Shown here one piece after another: positions 27,585 to 41,939 of a DNA stretch of 64,000 bases (position 1 is the stretch's first letter; every line of letters starts with the position of its first letter). Source of the DNA: Lingula anatina (taxonomy: Eukaryota > Brachiopoda > Lingulata > Lingulida > Lingulidae). The stretch spans positions 1,232,065 to 1,296,064 of the forward strand of contig NW_019775524.1 in the NCBI RefSeq assembly GCF_001039355.2. Direction: 5' to 3'. The translations under genes were made by a program, and so were the position numbers. The notes beneath the pieces are model-generated. The model was not told the DNA's origin. It was given only the letters and a program-made list of their open reading frames with translations, and did no database searches.

Positions 27585-30500
27585 CAGAGAGTCATATTCT
27601 TGATTAAAAGAACTTTCATTTTATTCTCTTTAAGTACTTAAACCAGAAATTTGTTTGACCTTTGTGTAAGGGCTGGTGTGTGTGTGCGCATGCTTGTGCA
27701 TGTGCATGTGTGTAGTCTTACATACTAGTATGTTTGTGGTTGTAGGACCCCATACATATAAGTTAGGCAGCAATGAAAAAAGTCGGTGTGTAGGTAGTAG
27801 AAGGGTATGCATACAATGTATGAAAACAGCAGTTACATAAGTGAGGGTTTTATCTGTCGCTGTAAAACATATCCTCTTGAAGTATGGAGCGAGCAAAAAA
27901 AAGTACAGATTCCAAATTATGTTTCTCACTGAAGGTTTCCAGGATTATTAATTATTGTGTGAAACCTGAAATTGCCTTCTTCAGGTGGAGATCATAAAAC
28001 AGGAAAACGGGGGGAAAAAGCAGATCATAGATTAACGTAACAAAAAACGTTTAGACTGTTTTCTATTAGAAGTGACTATAGAGAGGATTTGTTATGTAAG
28101 GTCGATGTTTCTCCTGTGTAAAGTGGAATTAGTTGGAAGAAATATGATTGTATACATGTTGTGTTTGGTGTTTTAATGCAGGAGTTTATTTGTGGCTGAT
28201 CAGTTAGCATAGAAGCCATGAGCTTCCAAGGTAATTTGATACTTGCTTGCAGCGTACTTGCCAAAATGCAATTTATATCTTAAATGATCACCTTGGTGCT
28301 ATAATAAGGTTTCTTAGGTTAGAATATGATCTCTCCCATGTTTGATGCAAAGCAATTTTCATTTGCTTGTGTACCCCTTCTTTACTGTGACTATTTCCAG
28401 TCACTATTAATGGAGATACAGAATGCAAGTTTCTGTGAAAATAATTTGTCAAATCTTAATATAATGTCCTATTGTTCATGGAACAGCCTTAGTAGTAAAT
28501 GGGAGCCTTCCGTGTATCTTATGATGCATGAACTATTATTTTTGAATGTTTCTCATATTTGTATAGTTAGAGAAAGAAGAGACTCATAGGGTTACATCTA
28601 ATGTCAGCACCAACTTTTGTAACACAACACTTTTAGCTTCAATAATTTCACAGAAAACGTCATGATTTGCCTCTGCCCCTGCATGCTGTCTGCTGACTGT
28701 GGCAAGCTGAAGTATGTGCGGAGACGTCGTCTTGTCAACGCATCACCAACACTAATGCCACAATTATTCAGGTACAAGAATTTACAAAAGTGCATTTTTC
28801 TCAGATGAACAGCAGAGCAGGTAGGAACAACCAACAATGCATATTTTATCTTTCTCATGTTTCTGAATGAATGTGCTTTTTGTCAGGGGACAAGGCTTTT
28901 GGATGTACTATTTATTTTAACAGAATGCCCATACAATTATTTTTACATCATTTCAAAGAGAATTTTTACTAATTTTTTAATTAAAAGATTACTGTAATAA
29001 GAATCAATGGCTCTCACTGAAGAGAGAAGTGCAGTTGGCAAAATCATGTAAAGAACTGGGAGGTAGAAAGTGTGAAGCTGATCCATATATACCCTATACA
29101 TTTAAAGGTCTCTTTCAAGCTTAGTGACATGCATTACTGAAATAACATAATGACAAAGCCAGTGTACGTAACTATTAAATGTATGTATGTTTAAGGTCAC
29201 TGAATCCATTGATTATTATATCTGAAATATACCCATAACCCTTTTTTTGAAGTTCTATGAATTGGCCTGCACTGCTTTGGTAAGGGGAGGTGGACCGTAG
29301 AGGTTGGTAGACAGCCAAATTGCTGTTGAATTAGTACAAATTAGTACAATAGACTCCATGCTGATGACCAGACTCTTTGTGGTCCTTCTTTTCAGTGCCT
29401 GCTCACAGCAAAAACAATATTTTGTGTTATGTTCTGTAGCAGAAGGCCACAGAGTAAAGCATCTTAATGAAACATGTGATACCCTCATGATGTTGAGATT
29501 ATATATATATATTACTGTGAAATGCTGTTAATTGTTTAAGTTCCTCTGAGTTACCTATACAAAATTCACATTTAAACTAGGTCTTTGAGACATTGAAAAA
29601 GATCTATTTAGAGGGAAGACATTTCTTGCCTGATTACTTTGATACACAAGTGGATGGTTTCAGTAAGGTTTGCGGTTGTAGTGACTTACATTTATCTGTA
29701 TGATTGTGCACTGAAAAATTAAAGAAAGCAGACATAAATATTCATTTACATAAAGGTAATAGTTTACTAGAAATTGACACTGTTCAGTGTCTGGCATTTT
29801 AACAATGAGTTGTCTTAAGTGGCATTAATAGCTCTTCATTTGTTTCCTTTTTGAAGAGAAATGTGCTTCACCTTGGAGTCATAAAAGGATCTGATGAAAG
29901 CCAATGCTCTACAGTCAATACTTCAACAGCTACAATGGAATTTCTGATTATAAGGAGCCTCTGTCATTAGTCTAAGCTGATCAAAACTGTACATTATTTT
30001 CATGCAATATCTGGGTGAATAGATGTATGATATTGCTAAGTTCATTGAACGTCTATCTTCTTTTCAGTGTGCATAGTATTTAGCATATATGAATTTACTG
30101 AACACAAAATAAAGAACTGAACATGCAGACAATGTTGGTACAACACAAATACTGACTGCACAGTTTATCATACTAATCAGAGCATAGGTATATATGGGAA
30201 GTGAAGTGGTAGGATAGATAGAGCAGCTGAAGTGATCAGGGCATTGGCATTGGAGCAATTAGAATATATCATCACCAGGTCAGTGAGCTGTGATGTCAGT
30301 ACGTCTGGGCCCCCGTCTGACCTGAAAAGCGTGCATACAAAGTCAACAAAGCAGCAAATTGTGCACAATCCGGGCGTGTGTACACGTCCACACTCGGCAG
30401 CCACACGGGGATGCTAGTAATGTACAGGCACGTGTTTGTAAGGGGAGAACAGTTTTTGAATGCCGCTTGGCCTGAGTTAGGTTTCCAGTTTTGGCAGACA

Positions 30501-32070
30501 AAGGGAATAAATGTTTTGGGTCCTGTTATGGCCTGAGGTCTCAATTATTTTGATAGACAAAGGCAGTGACTGATCAATAAGAAGCCTGATCAAATGCATT
30601 GTCTCAACTCTTTGACTGTGTTGATATTTGAGCTGTACTAGATTACTGTTATTACAGAAATGACTGAACAAAAAGATGGAGATTTTTCTATAGTTATAAT
30701 AAGCCAAAGTGTATTTCCAGTCTGTACCTAGGTGACCTTAGATCAATGTTAAATCATCAATGCTATAAAGTGTGGGCAAATACACCTGACAATGGGAAAG
30801 ACTGACGAGGTATGCCAGTTTTCGCTTAGGCTAAAAGGAAAATAAAAACAGAATCTGCTAGCTGGGAAAGGAACCTATGTAGTCTTCAAAGGTGCCTCAC
30901 TGGTTAGACGTACAAAATGCCTTGTGATATTTTCTGACATAAATGTAGTTTTATAGTTCTGCTCAAAATTCCTGGCTGGTTTTAAAGTGTATCTAATGTA
31001 AGTACAAGTAGTGTTTATGTTATACTGTGGAGGTATGTATGTAAATACATGTTTTTAAAACTACTGAACAAACCTGAAAAAGTTTGCTCAAAAGGACTTA
31101 CTATAACGGCAATAAATATTTCATATGTAAAATATCATAAGATACTATAAATGTTTCATAAGGTACACTAAATATTTAATATGGTCAAATCTCTTCAGTA
31201 GAGGTGGATAATTGTGTATGGGGCATGTGTACAGCAAAGCAGGAGGTGACCCTTGTGATCTGTGGGGCATTTTAATTTAAAGCTAAGGAATGGGGGGCAA
31301 ATTGAATTTTGTACTCTTTAAAAGCATAATAAGCTTAATTGCTGATAACACTGGGTAGATTTGAAAATGTTTAAACTAAGATGTTTCTGAAGGCCAAGTG
31401 ATGTAATAAGTATTGGACTATTTAAATTTAAATCGGGGAAATCCAATCTTTTGTTGGCATTTTTCCAACCTTATGTAGACCTCAGACCCTTGGTTGTAAG
31501 GTCACCTAGCCATTTTTCTTACTTTTTTTTTTACAACAGAAAGATGTATATATCAGTGCTGCCAGCTATTTCAGTTATGAGTCTGATGTTGTAAATAGCT
31601 TTCGTTTTTTTCTCCTTGGCAAAATTAAAGACAAAAGAGCTATTAGATAATAATTTGAAGTATGATGTGATTGAAAGTCCTCTCATGAATAGCAGTAATT
31701 GTTTATCAAGAGTAGGAAATCATAGAAATGAAATCTTATCATTTCACTACTTACACAACACTCACGCTAGCAGAAGACATAAGATAATTTTCTTTGGAAA
31801 TATTTATCATTAGTTTTTGAATTGATTAAAAAAGTCACATTATTGCTTAGTTTATTGAACATAAGTTTTTGAATCGATTAAAAGAAATCACATTATTGCT
31901 TAGTTCATTGAACATAAGTTTTTGAATCGATTAAAAGAAATCACATTATTGCTTAGTTCATTGAACATAAGTTTTTGAATTGATTAAAAAAAATTAACAT
32001 TGATTTTATAAATGAGGCCCCAGCAAGTATGTCCAGAATGTTTTGTAACAGTTCAGGCTTACAACCAGGT

Positions 32071-32133
<63 letters not shown>

Positions 32134-35100
32134 TAAGCATCTGTTTGTGTGTGTGCATGCATGCGCGCATGTATGTGTGTGTCAACCATTTGTTCAGTTT
32201 TAAAAAACCTTTCATATGAATGAATATGTGAAATGTGAACAGAAACCTGGAAACTACTTATCCTGGAAATATTGAAAAATAATTATTTTTTTGCTGTATT
32301 TAAAACATTTATTCTGGTTTTAGCAGAACATTATTTGATTGAAATTGCATGAGTAATGGTTAAAAACTATGTACCCAAACTTTACTTTGAAATAATGTGA
32401 AGGCAAGGTCATTGCCCACTTCATTTGATTTATTGTTTTTATCAAGATTTCTAAACACCACACAGTTTGTTTGTTTGTGAATTTCTACTTCATCAATAGG
32501 GCCAGATTGTATAAAAACAGTATACCTATTGTTCAATAGGAATTGCCTTAGTGTAACATTTGTACCTGCTGTACATTCACGCTGCAACAGTGAGAGGGCG
32601 AACTTACATTTTAATTTTGTGGTTTTGATGGCTTCATTGTGCTGAACAGCGTAAATCGTAAGTGCTAGGCCATAAAATCAAGTTTAAATCACTTTTAGTA
32701 TATGCCTGAAATGCAACCAGACAGGCTATTCTTGGCGTTTTGTGTGCTGGATAGATTGTATTCAGGGGTAAATCAATTTCTTCACCCCAGTAGTCCGCGG
32801 ACGTAGCCGGAGGGTGAAAGCCAAGGTGGAGATTCCTTATTGATACAGTTTACATTTATTTAGGCGCAATGCCAGACAGTGAAGACTAGCCGTGACCTGA
32901 GCAATACCTGGCATTAGATATTTACACAATGGATCGTGTAAAACTTAGCCAACCTTCACCCTTGGTACTGTTTCTTTCATCTGCCATATATTCATTATGA
33001 AGAACATTGATGTGAAGATTTTTTGAAAGGTGATAATGTGTTCTCCATTTTGATTTTTGTTTGTGGCTTTTTTTCCTCATCTTTTTTGGGGTCTGCCATT
33101 TTTTTCCTAGAAGCCCGCACGTCTGGTGCCCTTTCTAACGTGAAAGGATGCAGAAATATATTTATGATCTGTAGTGGTAAGCTGGTATATGCTGAGGTGA
33201 GCTGAGGACTGTGAATCACGAACATACATGAAGATATGTACCTAAGTCTAAGGACACTGTATAGAACACTGCCATTTGTCCTGAAGTTACCTTAAAATAA
33301 CTAGAATTATGTGTTATTTATGTGTTGGAGCTAGATTAATGGGGATGTGGAGGGGTCACTGAGGTTGTGTTTTCCCTTGTTGCGATTTGTCTGACAGAGA
33401 AGTTATTTGTTACGTTGTTGACTCAGTGCTCTCGACCAGGAAAAGTGCCTCGAGGAAAACCAGGGCAGATTTAGGTTGAATCTAAGAGAAAAAAAAGTGC
33501 AATTCTGTGAATAAAATATTCTACCAGGATTTGAGATATGAACCATGATAATTTGATTTCCGTCCTTTTCTGTCTTTAGTTAAGATTGTAGTAATTCCAA
33601 CACAAATCTCCTAACATTGATGAGGTACTGACGTTTGATAACATGTGATCTGTTGTGTAACTGTTACCTCAATTTAGTTATGACCAGCTCGTTATGATAT
33701 GGTTTAGTTTTTTATTGACTAACCATTTAAATAAAATAATTTGAGGTAATATAAGTAAGAATGGTGGCAACGTGGGGAAGATGGCTATTCAGTTCAGGAG
33801 TACTAAGATTGCTGCTTTGGTGCCTGCATGTCTCCTTGGCTTGTAATGATGGCGATGGCTGGCCTAATTACATGTAGGATTTGCCATAGATCTATATTTA
33901 TAAGCACTTCCACAATAATTCTTTATATAAGACAGTAAAATTGTTCTATATTCATCATAAGTAACATTCACACATGTGAATTGAAATACAGAGCAATTTT
34001 GAAAATTGTTCAGTTAAATATCTTTTATTTTAAAAATCATTATTTCATTTTTTGGGAATTGAATATTTTGTTATTTTCATTTTTAGGAAAGTCATAAATG
34101 GTCCCCCCACCCCAGACAGCTGTGATATAGATGTACCAATCAAACTGTTAACGAGCGATAACCATACTCTACAAATGATGGTATGTAAATGTGGTGGCAC
34201 CCCTGCCCTGGCAGGGTCTTCTCCATCGTCGCCATTGTCACCGCCATCCACAATACCATCACCAAGTGGGACCAGTAGTAACCCGTTACTTCAGCCTGAG
34301 ATTTCAGCAACGGATGACTCTAACACATCTCTCAGTCTCAAAACCAGCACCACCTCTGTTGCAATATCAGGGCCCAACGAGGCGTCTGTGTCCAACGAGG
34401 TCTCTCAGGATACCTTCTACAATTCTCAGGATGAGACCAGCCAGGGAACAAATGGCGGAGGAGAGTCCAGCGCGGAGGTTCCCGGCTCGTCGAAATCACA
34501 GACCTCCACAACATTGTGTAAATGGAAGGAGTGTCGTCAGACTCTGGAGGGGCGATTCCTTATGGAGCATATACGAGAAAAACACGTAGAAAGCCAAAGA
34601 AATAAAGACGGATTTGTTTGTCTGTGGGAAGGGTGCAAAGTGTTCAATAAGCCCTCATGCTCATACAATTGGTTGGAGAGGCATATACTGCATCACAGCG
34701 GAGACAAGCCTTTCAAATGCATTGTGGATGGATGTGGAATGCGCTTCACTTCACAGACGGGTCTAGAACGCCATGTAAATAGTCATTTTACCATCATAAC
34801 CCCTAGCCAGCCAAAAACACCTCGCTCCAGCGACAACACTCCTACCAAAATGTTGAAAAAGAAGAAGACACGGAGAAAAAGACCGTGGTTTAGTAAGTAC
34901 CCAATCCTCATATCTCTCTGTCACTAGATGCATGCTGTTTGACCACTCTGATAAATGTGCTACAGCAAAGACAATACCGGGCAACAGTGAAGAAAGATCT
35001 ATATGCTATGTGTCAGCTGCTTTATTCAAAATTTATTTGTTACGAAAGGAACATCTATTATTGTGCACTTGTGTTTGTGTGCATGTACGCATGGCAGTGT

Positions 35101-38100
35101 ATAAGTGCATGCATGTTTGCGTGTATGTGTGATTCTGTGTGCTCGTTTTGGAAGTAAGTCATAAATCTAGGCATTTGATATAAAGGTAAATTTATCATTT
35201 CCCAGACAAAATCCGATTGCATTATTATGAAACTGCAGACAGTTTTCTGAGAACAACATAGGGATCGACTATCAGACATCTGCAAGAGAATAGCCCTTCC
35301 CCTAGGATTTAATTAAAACATATCTGAAGGTCAGGGTATTTAGACCAAGGGATTGACAGGGTTAATCATCAGTGTGGAGATGATGTTTGTTTACCTAGTG
35401 AACATCTTAGAATAAAAGGAAATAGTTTGTGAAGCATAACATGATTGCAAAGTTGGTATACAGCAATATATTTTAGATGTATATTGACATTTAAAGCAGT
35501 GTTTATTGCTTGGTTGGGGTCTGAATGCAATTCATAGAAAGTGAATTTGGATCAGGGATATCGTTAGTGTTAGTAAGTGGAAAATGTGGCAGAAGTTGTT
35601 GAATGAGATGTTAAAGCGCCCTGTTGGTTTCTGTGTAGGAAATGGACACTGTTTTGCCAACCTATCCCATCATTGTCTGTAGTGTTCAGGTGACTTGGAC
35701 AAGTTCACAAACATAGTTTGACAGTTAAGCAAACAACTTTTGATATTTTGATATTTGTTAACAGATGAACCACTATCTGGGTTTCCTACATAATGTTACC
35801 ATACTAAGAAACCAGTGATGAAGATTGACTGTGAGTTTGTTTGAATGTTGTATTGCCAGTTTAAAATTGATCAACTGGTATTGTAGACATTTGTACTTAG
35901 ACACATTGACTGCTTTGTGTTTGAAGAAGAAAGTTGTGGTGGAAGGATATATGTGGAAAAGAAATGTTATACCTATGGAAAAAATTTTTAACCCATAGCT
36001 CAGTCAACATACCCCCCCCCCCCCCAAAAAAAAAAAAAAAAATGGAATTTCAATTTCTAAATGCAGTCACTTTAACACTTTAAAAAATAAACCTCATTTC
36101 AAACAGAGTTACTTAAAACTATTTTACACATATTCACCATTTGGCCTTGGACACATTTTCTGACAGACATCCATTCCCTGAAAGAGGGAATGAGTACAGA
36201 TTTTTTTCTCTCAATAAATTTGCCTTAGAGGCAGCTGGCTGCTCTGTGTGCTGGTTGCTGGCCAGCACCTGTGGGTGAAATATGAGAAAATTCTAGTCAG
36301 GCAGTTGGGGATAGCAGTCCTTAACGACAATCAAGAACAAAGCCATACGAGATAGGAACATCTGAGGTCACTGAAGCTGAATCCTCAGCAAAAATCACCT
36401 GAACCGACAGCTAAAATCATCAGTTTGCACTCATTGCCCTCCTCATAACCTTCAGGCTTCAAGAACCCAATATGGACGTCGGAATCCTTACCCTGATCAG
36501 TGTAGGATGATTATTGCAAAAATCCATTTGAGCCAGCAGATATGCTAACTAAACTAATCAGTTAGAGTCCAGACAATTAAGGTTGATATTCATAAAGCCT
36601 CTTTAACTCGCTGCATACAGGTGAAATGTACAGGTAGATTCTTAGAAAAAAGCCGATACTTGATTGACAATTTGGATTTTTTATCCGGCACTCCATAGCA
36701 TGTTGTATTTTAAATTTTAAAACAATAATTTCTTTTTTTTTTTTTTTTTTTGAAGGGGAGAGGAGGTGCAAATTATTTTGTCTTTTTATGTTTTGTAGGT
36801 TAAAAATTGCGACCTAATGATGTGTTTATTTAAATTTTATCGCTTGTGCTTAAGATCTGAAAAGAAAGTGGCATTTAAATAACCAAGACGCTTAATACTT
36901 CAGAAATTACACATGCGGTACAACTTGTTAAGATAATGTTCGGTGAATTATTTGAATTTATTTTTCAGTCAAAACTGCAGATTTCTTTGATTCATGCTCC
37001 ATGGTTGGCATCAAGCAGCAACTGTATCAACTGGAGCAGAACACCCACCTGGACACAATGGGGGCTGGCAATACTGTAACATTCCACAGTACTGTAAGTA
37101 CAGCAATAATATCACAATACTGTAACATTCCACAGTACTGTAAGTACAGCAATAATATCACAATACTGTAACATTCCACAGTACTGTAAGTANNNNNNNN
37201 NNNNNNNNNNNNNNNNNNNNNNNNNNNNNNNNNNNNNNNNNNNNNNNNNNNNNNNNNNNNNNNNNNNNNNNNNNNNNNNNNNNNNNNNNNNNNNNNNNNN
37301 NNNNNNNNNNNNNNNNNNNNNNNNNNNNNNNNNNNNNNNNNNNNNNNNNNNNNNNNNNNNNNNNNNNNNNNNNNNNNNNNNNNNNNNNNNNNNNNNNNNN
37401 NNNNNNNNNNNNNNNNNNNNNNNNNNNNNNNNNNNNNNNNNNNNNNNNNNNNNNNNNNNNNNNNNNNNNNNNNNNNNNNNNNNNNNNNNNNNNNNNNNNN
37501 NNNNNNNNNNNNNNNNNNNNNNNNNNNNNNNNNNNNNNNNNNNNNNNNNNNNNNNNNNNNNNNNNNNNNNNNNNNNNNNNNNNNNNNNNNNNNNNNNNNN
37601 NNNNNNNNNNNNNNNNNNNNNNNNNNNNNNNNNNNNNNNNNNNNNNNNNNNNNNNNNNNNNNNNNNNNNNNNNNNNNNNNNNNNNNNNNNNNNNNNNNNN
37701 NNNNNNNNNNNNNNNNNNNNNNNNNNNNNNNNNNNNNNNNNNNNNNNNNNNNNNNNNNNNNNNNNNNNNNNNNNNNNNNNNNNNNNNNNNNNNNNNNNNN
37801 NNNNNNNNNNNNNNNNNNNNNNNNNNNNNNNNNNNNNNNNNNNNNNNNNNNNNNNNNNNNNNNNNNNNNNNNNNNNNNNNNNNNNNNNNNNNNNNNNNNN
37901 NNNNNNNNNNNNNNNNNNNNNNNNNNNNNNNNNNNNNNNNNNNNNTGCTACAACACTGTGACATTCCACAGCAATGTAAGTACATCAACAATGCTACAAC
38001 ACTGTAACATTCTTCAGTATTGTAAGAAAAATCATCACTAAAACAATGTAGTAATAACCTAAACATTTCATTCACTAGACATGATATAGCATTCATGTAA

Positions 38101-41100
38101 ATATTGTCATTATTTCAGTACTGTCAATACCACAGTATGTACTGGCAAAACTGTTACTTAACATGTATATTGTGCTGGGCAGAATATTTGATCAGAGGTT
38201 TCCAAGGTTTTGTCATTGTATTCATTTTTTAATCATATACAAATATGGGAAGTATACACCACATTGGAGAGTGGCAGCTCTCAATGAATTTTCACAGTGA
38301 GTTTTGTGGTGGAGATAGATTGTGTTATAAAAGACGCCATTTATGGAATATAAAGAGAATTTCCAGTTTCAAATACTGCTCCACCTGGGAGTGTGTTTAA
38401 ATGGATTTTGATGTCCTCATTATTTTAATCCATCTTTCTATTTCTTTGTAATTATAAAGACATAAACTAATGGCGTGAGTGAATTGATCTACAGATGCTT
38501 TCATCAGGCATCTCAAAAATTAAGGAAAGAGAACAAAAAAGGCACTGTGCCTGGCCATTCATCAATCACTGGCATACTAATTTCTGTTAAGAGTTTCTTC
38601 TGTGAGGTTAGCCTAGCTCTCAGCAGATTAAGATACATTGGCCTGCTTTACCACATCTCTACCACTAGCATGGTGTCAACAGAGTGCACAGAGGGCACAG
38701 AGGTGAATGACAAACATACATTTTCTTGCTAGGTAATGCAGGCAATTCACTGTGGCACTTTTCTAACTTGTTAATGCCAGTTAATGAAAATGCCTTTCTA
38801 CTGTGGACCACATACCTCCAAGCCAGTGGGGTCATTGCCCAATTTTAGTGAGCAAGTTTGTGTCACTGCAAAAAGAAGCCAAACTGCACATGTGCTTTGT
38901 ATCTAATGTGTTTTTTTTTATTTGCCGCATCATGCTGCCTCCCCAATAAGCCTGGTTGAACATCAGTTAGTTCTTACTCCTATCTGAAGTCGTCACTGTG
39001 TGAACAAGCCTAGTGAACAATCCACTGTCCTCCAGTAGTTGTATGCAGGCAGTGATGAGTCCAGACGCCTTGTATGTCTGTGTGTGTGGACATATATCAC
39101 AACCTGGCGGCAGCCACCGCTGGGGGAAAATCTCTACTGGTCACCAACTGCTTTTTTCTGTGTCTGATTTTCTCACCTTCCATATTTTCACCTTTTATCT
39201 GGATACCTCAGCTCTGTCATGATTTTAAGCACTTTTCTCTTTTTTTAATATAGGATAAATGGGTAGTTAAGGAGAAATATATGAAAATACTCTGAGAATA
39301 TTTTTAATAGAATAGTGTATTTTGCTAAGCATAACAGTATACATGTATGACATGCTAACTTGGAATATTACTATACAGAAAGGTATATTATTAAAGGTGT
39401 TTATAAATATACTATTTTAATATCACAGGTGAAACTGAACATCATTTTGTACTTGACTTTTTTTTACTTTCCCATATTGTGGAATGTCTTTCCAAGTAAG
39501 TGTGTGGTATTGGCCGTGTGTGTGAAACAAAAAGCCAGTTAACTTAGCATTAGAAATTCTGTGAAACCAGTGAGAAAATTCATATTACTTCTGTTCAGAA
39601 TAAATTAATTTAATTCTCTGTGGTATACCGTATTGCACTGCATTGTTTCTCTAGTATAAATTGTACTTGGTCACCCTGGCAGTGTTTTTTTGCTTACAGT
39701 AAATATGTCTATAATCACATAACTTACAATAGAGTACTGTGTGAAAACTGGGGAAATTGACCATCAAAATGATGTAATATACACACTGACACAAAGAGAA
39801 GGCAGCCTTACGTGTTTTCTTCTTTTCATGATGTCACACGAGTAACATTATTATTAGCACATTATTTTCAGTGGCAACAAACTGGTAAGGAATTTCTGGG
39901 CCCTGAGTGGCCATGAACTGGTAAGGTTTTATGGGTCCTAAGTGGCCATGAACTGCTAGAGTTTTCTGAACCCTGAGTGGCCATGAACTGGTGTAGTTTT
40001 TAAGGCCCTTAGTGGCCATGAACTGGTATGGTTTTCTAGGCCCTTAGTGGCCATGAACTGGTATGGTTTTCTAGGCCCTGAGTGGCCATGAACTGGTAAG
40101 GTTTTCTAGGCCCCGAGTGGCCATGGACTGGTGTGGTTTTAAAGGCCCTGAGTGACCATGAACTGGTAGGGTTTTCTAGGCCCTGAGTGGCCATGGATTG
40201 GTATTGCTTTCTGAACCCTGAGTGGCTATGAACTGGTAGGATTTTCTGGGTTCAGAATGGCCACAAACTTTTTTTGGCCATGGACTGGAAGGGTTTTCTA
40301 GACCCTAAATGGCCATGAACTAGTAGGGTTTTCTGTATCCTAGGTGGCCATGAACTGGAAGGGTTTTCTAGACCCTAAATGGCCATGAACTAGTAGGGTT
40401 TTCTGGATCTTAAGTGGCCATGAACTGGTAGGGTTTTCTGGGCCCCCAGTGGCCATGAACTTGTAGGGTTTTCTGGGCCCTGAGTGGCCATGAACTGGTA
40501 GGGTATTCTGGGTCATTTCAAGGATACAACAAATGCCACTGCCTTAAAATCCCATCAGTAGCATTACATGCATGACGTCCTAGACACACCATGATACAAG
40601 ATGATAAAATGTTGAAAATTGCAAGTGTCATGTGCAGTAATATTTCTGCATAAAACAAGTCATGTTATTTCTCTGTGAATAGAAAAACAGTGGCTGTCCA
40701 GTTGAACACCAGTTCAGACTATCTTGGTCAACATGAGGCATGAAATTTCTTTATGTAATAGTAGAAAGGTTAGCTTTTTCTTTACTGGGGACACTTTTTA
40801 GCTTTAGAAGAGACCCTACCTGATATTGTGTTTTATCATGTAGAGAAATCAGTCATGAAGAAATTGCTCTCTTAGTTTTAGCCAAGATAGGAAGCCTAAT
40901 AAAGTTTGGGTCTCTTTAAAAACTAGATGTTGGTTCACTCTGATTTTGCAACATGGATCAACTGTTGGTTTGAACTGTGATCCAAGGCTCTATTCCCATA
41001 GATTTTAGATCGATCTATCCCCGCAGGGAGTCTCACTAGATTACTTTCAGATAATCCGACTTAAATGTCCGTCCCGCCTACTACAAGCTGTAAGTGGGTA

Positions 41101-41891
41101 ATTAACTTTCGTGTCCGCCCGGCTGACAGCTATTTAGCGTGAACCCCCAGGGAGTTAGGTCGATCTAAAGTAGGTCGATCTAATCTATGGAAATGGGGTG
41201 CAAGTTCCCCAAATTGACCATAGAACTTATATTGTTCATCTCAACTTAAACGCTGGAAGGAGATGTTTACTTTCACCCATGAAAAATCAGTAGTATGTCA
41301 CTTACAAGGCTTTGGCAGGCCTGTCCAGCTGTAGGCAAGTTAGGTTAATATAGGCCATATATACAGCTACTGTAGTACAGATTTATCCTCCATTAAAATA
41401 GCCTGCCACTTTTGGTCTTAAAGAAGGAGATCCTAGATTTTTCTTAATACGCAGGTCCTTGCACTGAGTAGGGTGGAATCACTTAATGAAACCTGACATA
41501 TGTATTGATATATACCACTGTGGAGCTCAGGTGAGTAAATACCACAGGGAATTAGCATCTATGTAGATACTAATGTAGATGGTTTGTGTACTGAAGAGAC
41601 TGGAGAGTAGAGAGGTCAAATGTAGGGGTCAGTTGGTCAACGTCTGGCCAGGTGGCTGGTTGGCAGACTGCCAGTGGATGGAGTCTGGACTGAGTTGAGG
41701 TTAGGGTTACAGTGCTAGGGGGCGTATCAAAAGTGGGAACTCTTGTAACACGCTGTGATGTGGGTGTTCCCAGCTGTGTTCAGATAATAGCATGGTGTAT
41801 ATGAGGGTGTCAGTACCAAGGGGGTGTATTAGTGGTCTGAACAGTTCTGTTATTTGATATTTGCATGCCATTATATGTCAAAATCTTGTGT

Positions 41892-41939
<48 letters not shown>

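Larger units (their letters stand above)
25124..34086 (+). other. AEBP2 intron 1 (no gene recognised inside)
   Basis: About 9 kb of AT-rich intron. It contains an assembly duplication around an N (25361-25793), an AT microsatellite (27522-27581), a 53-bp tandem repeat (31811-31997) and a GT microsatellite (32073-32132). ORFs here are short, have no recognisable domains, and most overlap low-complexity DNA. No RNA gene was recognised. Confidence 0.6.

Noticed and set aside
33000-33225. Minus-strand frame with MADPKKDEEKKPQTKIKMEN
   Set aside because: It looks like a charged protein start, but there is no clear donor or downstream exon and no recognised homologue; it is probably a chance ORF in AEBP2 intron 1.
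34045-34251. Antisense frame over AEBP2 exon 2
   Set aside because: Shadow of the AEBP2 coding exon, which is in phase with its neighbours.
37112-38096. Two long minus-strand ORFs of about 300 residues
   Set aside because: They are almost entirely translated N from the assembly gap; only the minisatellite flanks are real sequence.
39865-40515. Possible CRISPR-like array
   Set aside because: It is a head-to-tail minisatellite without distinct spacers, in an animal intron.
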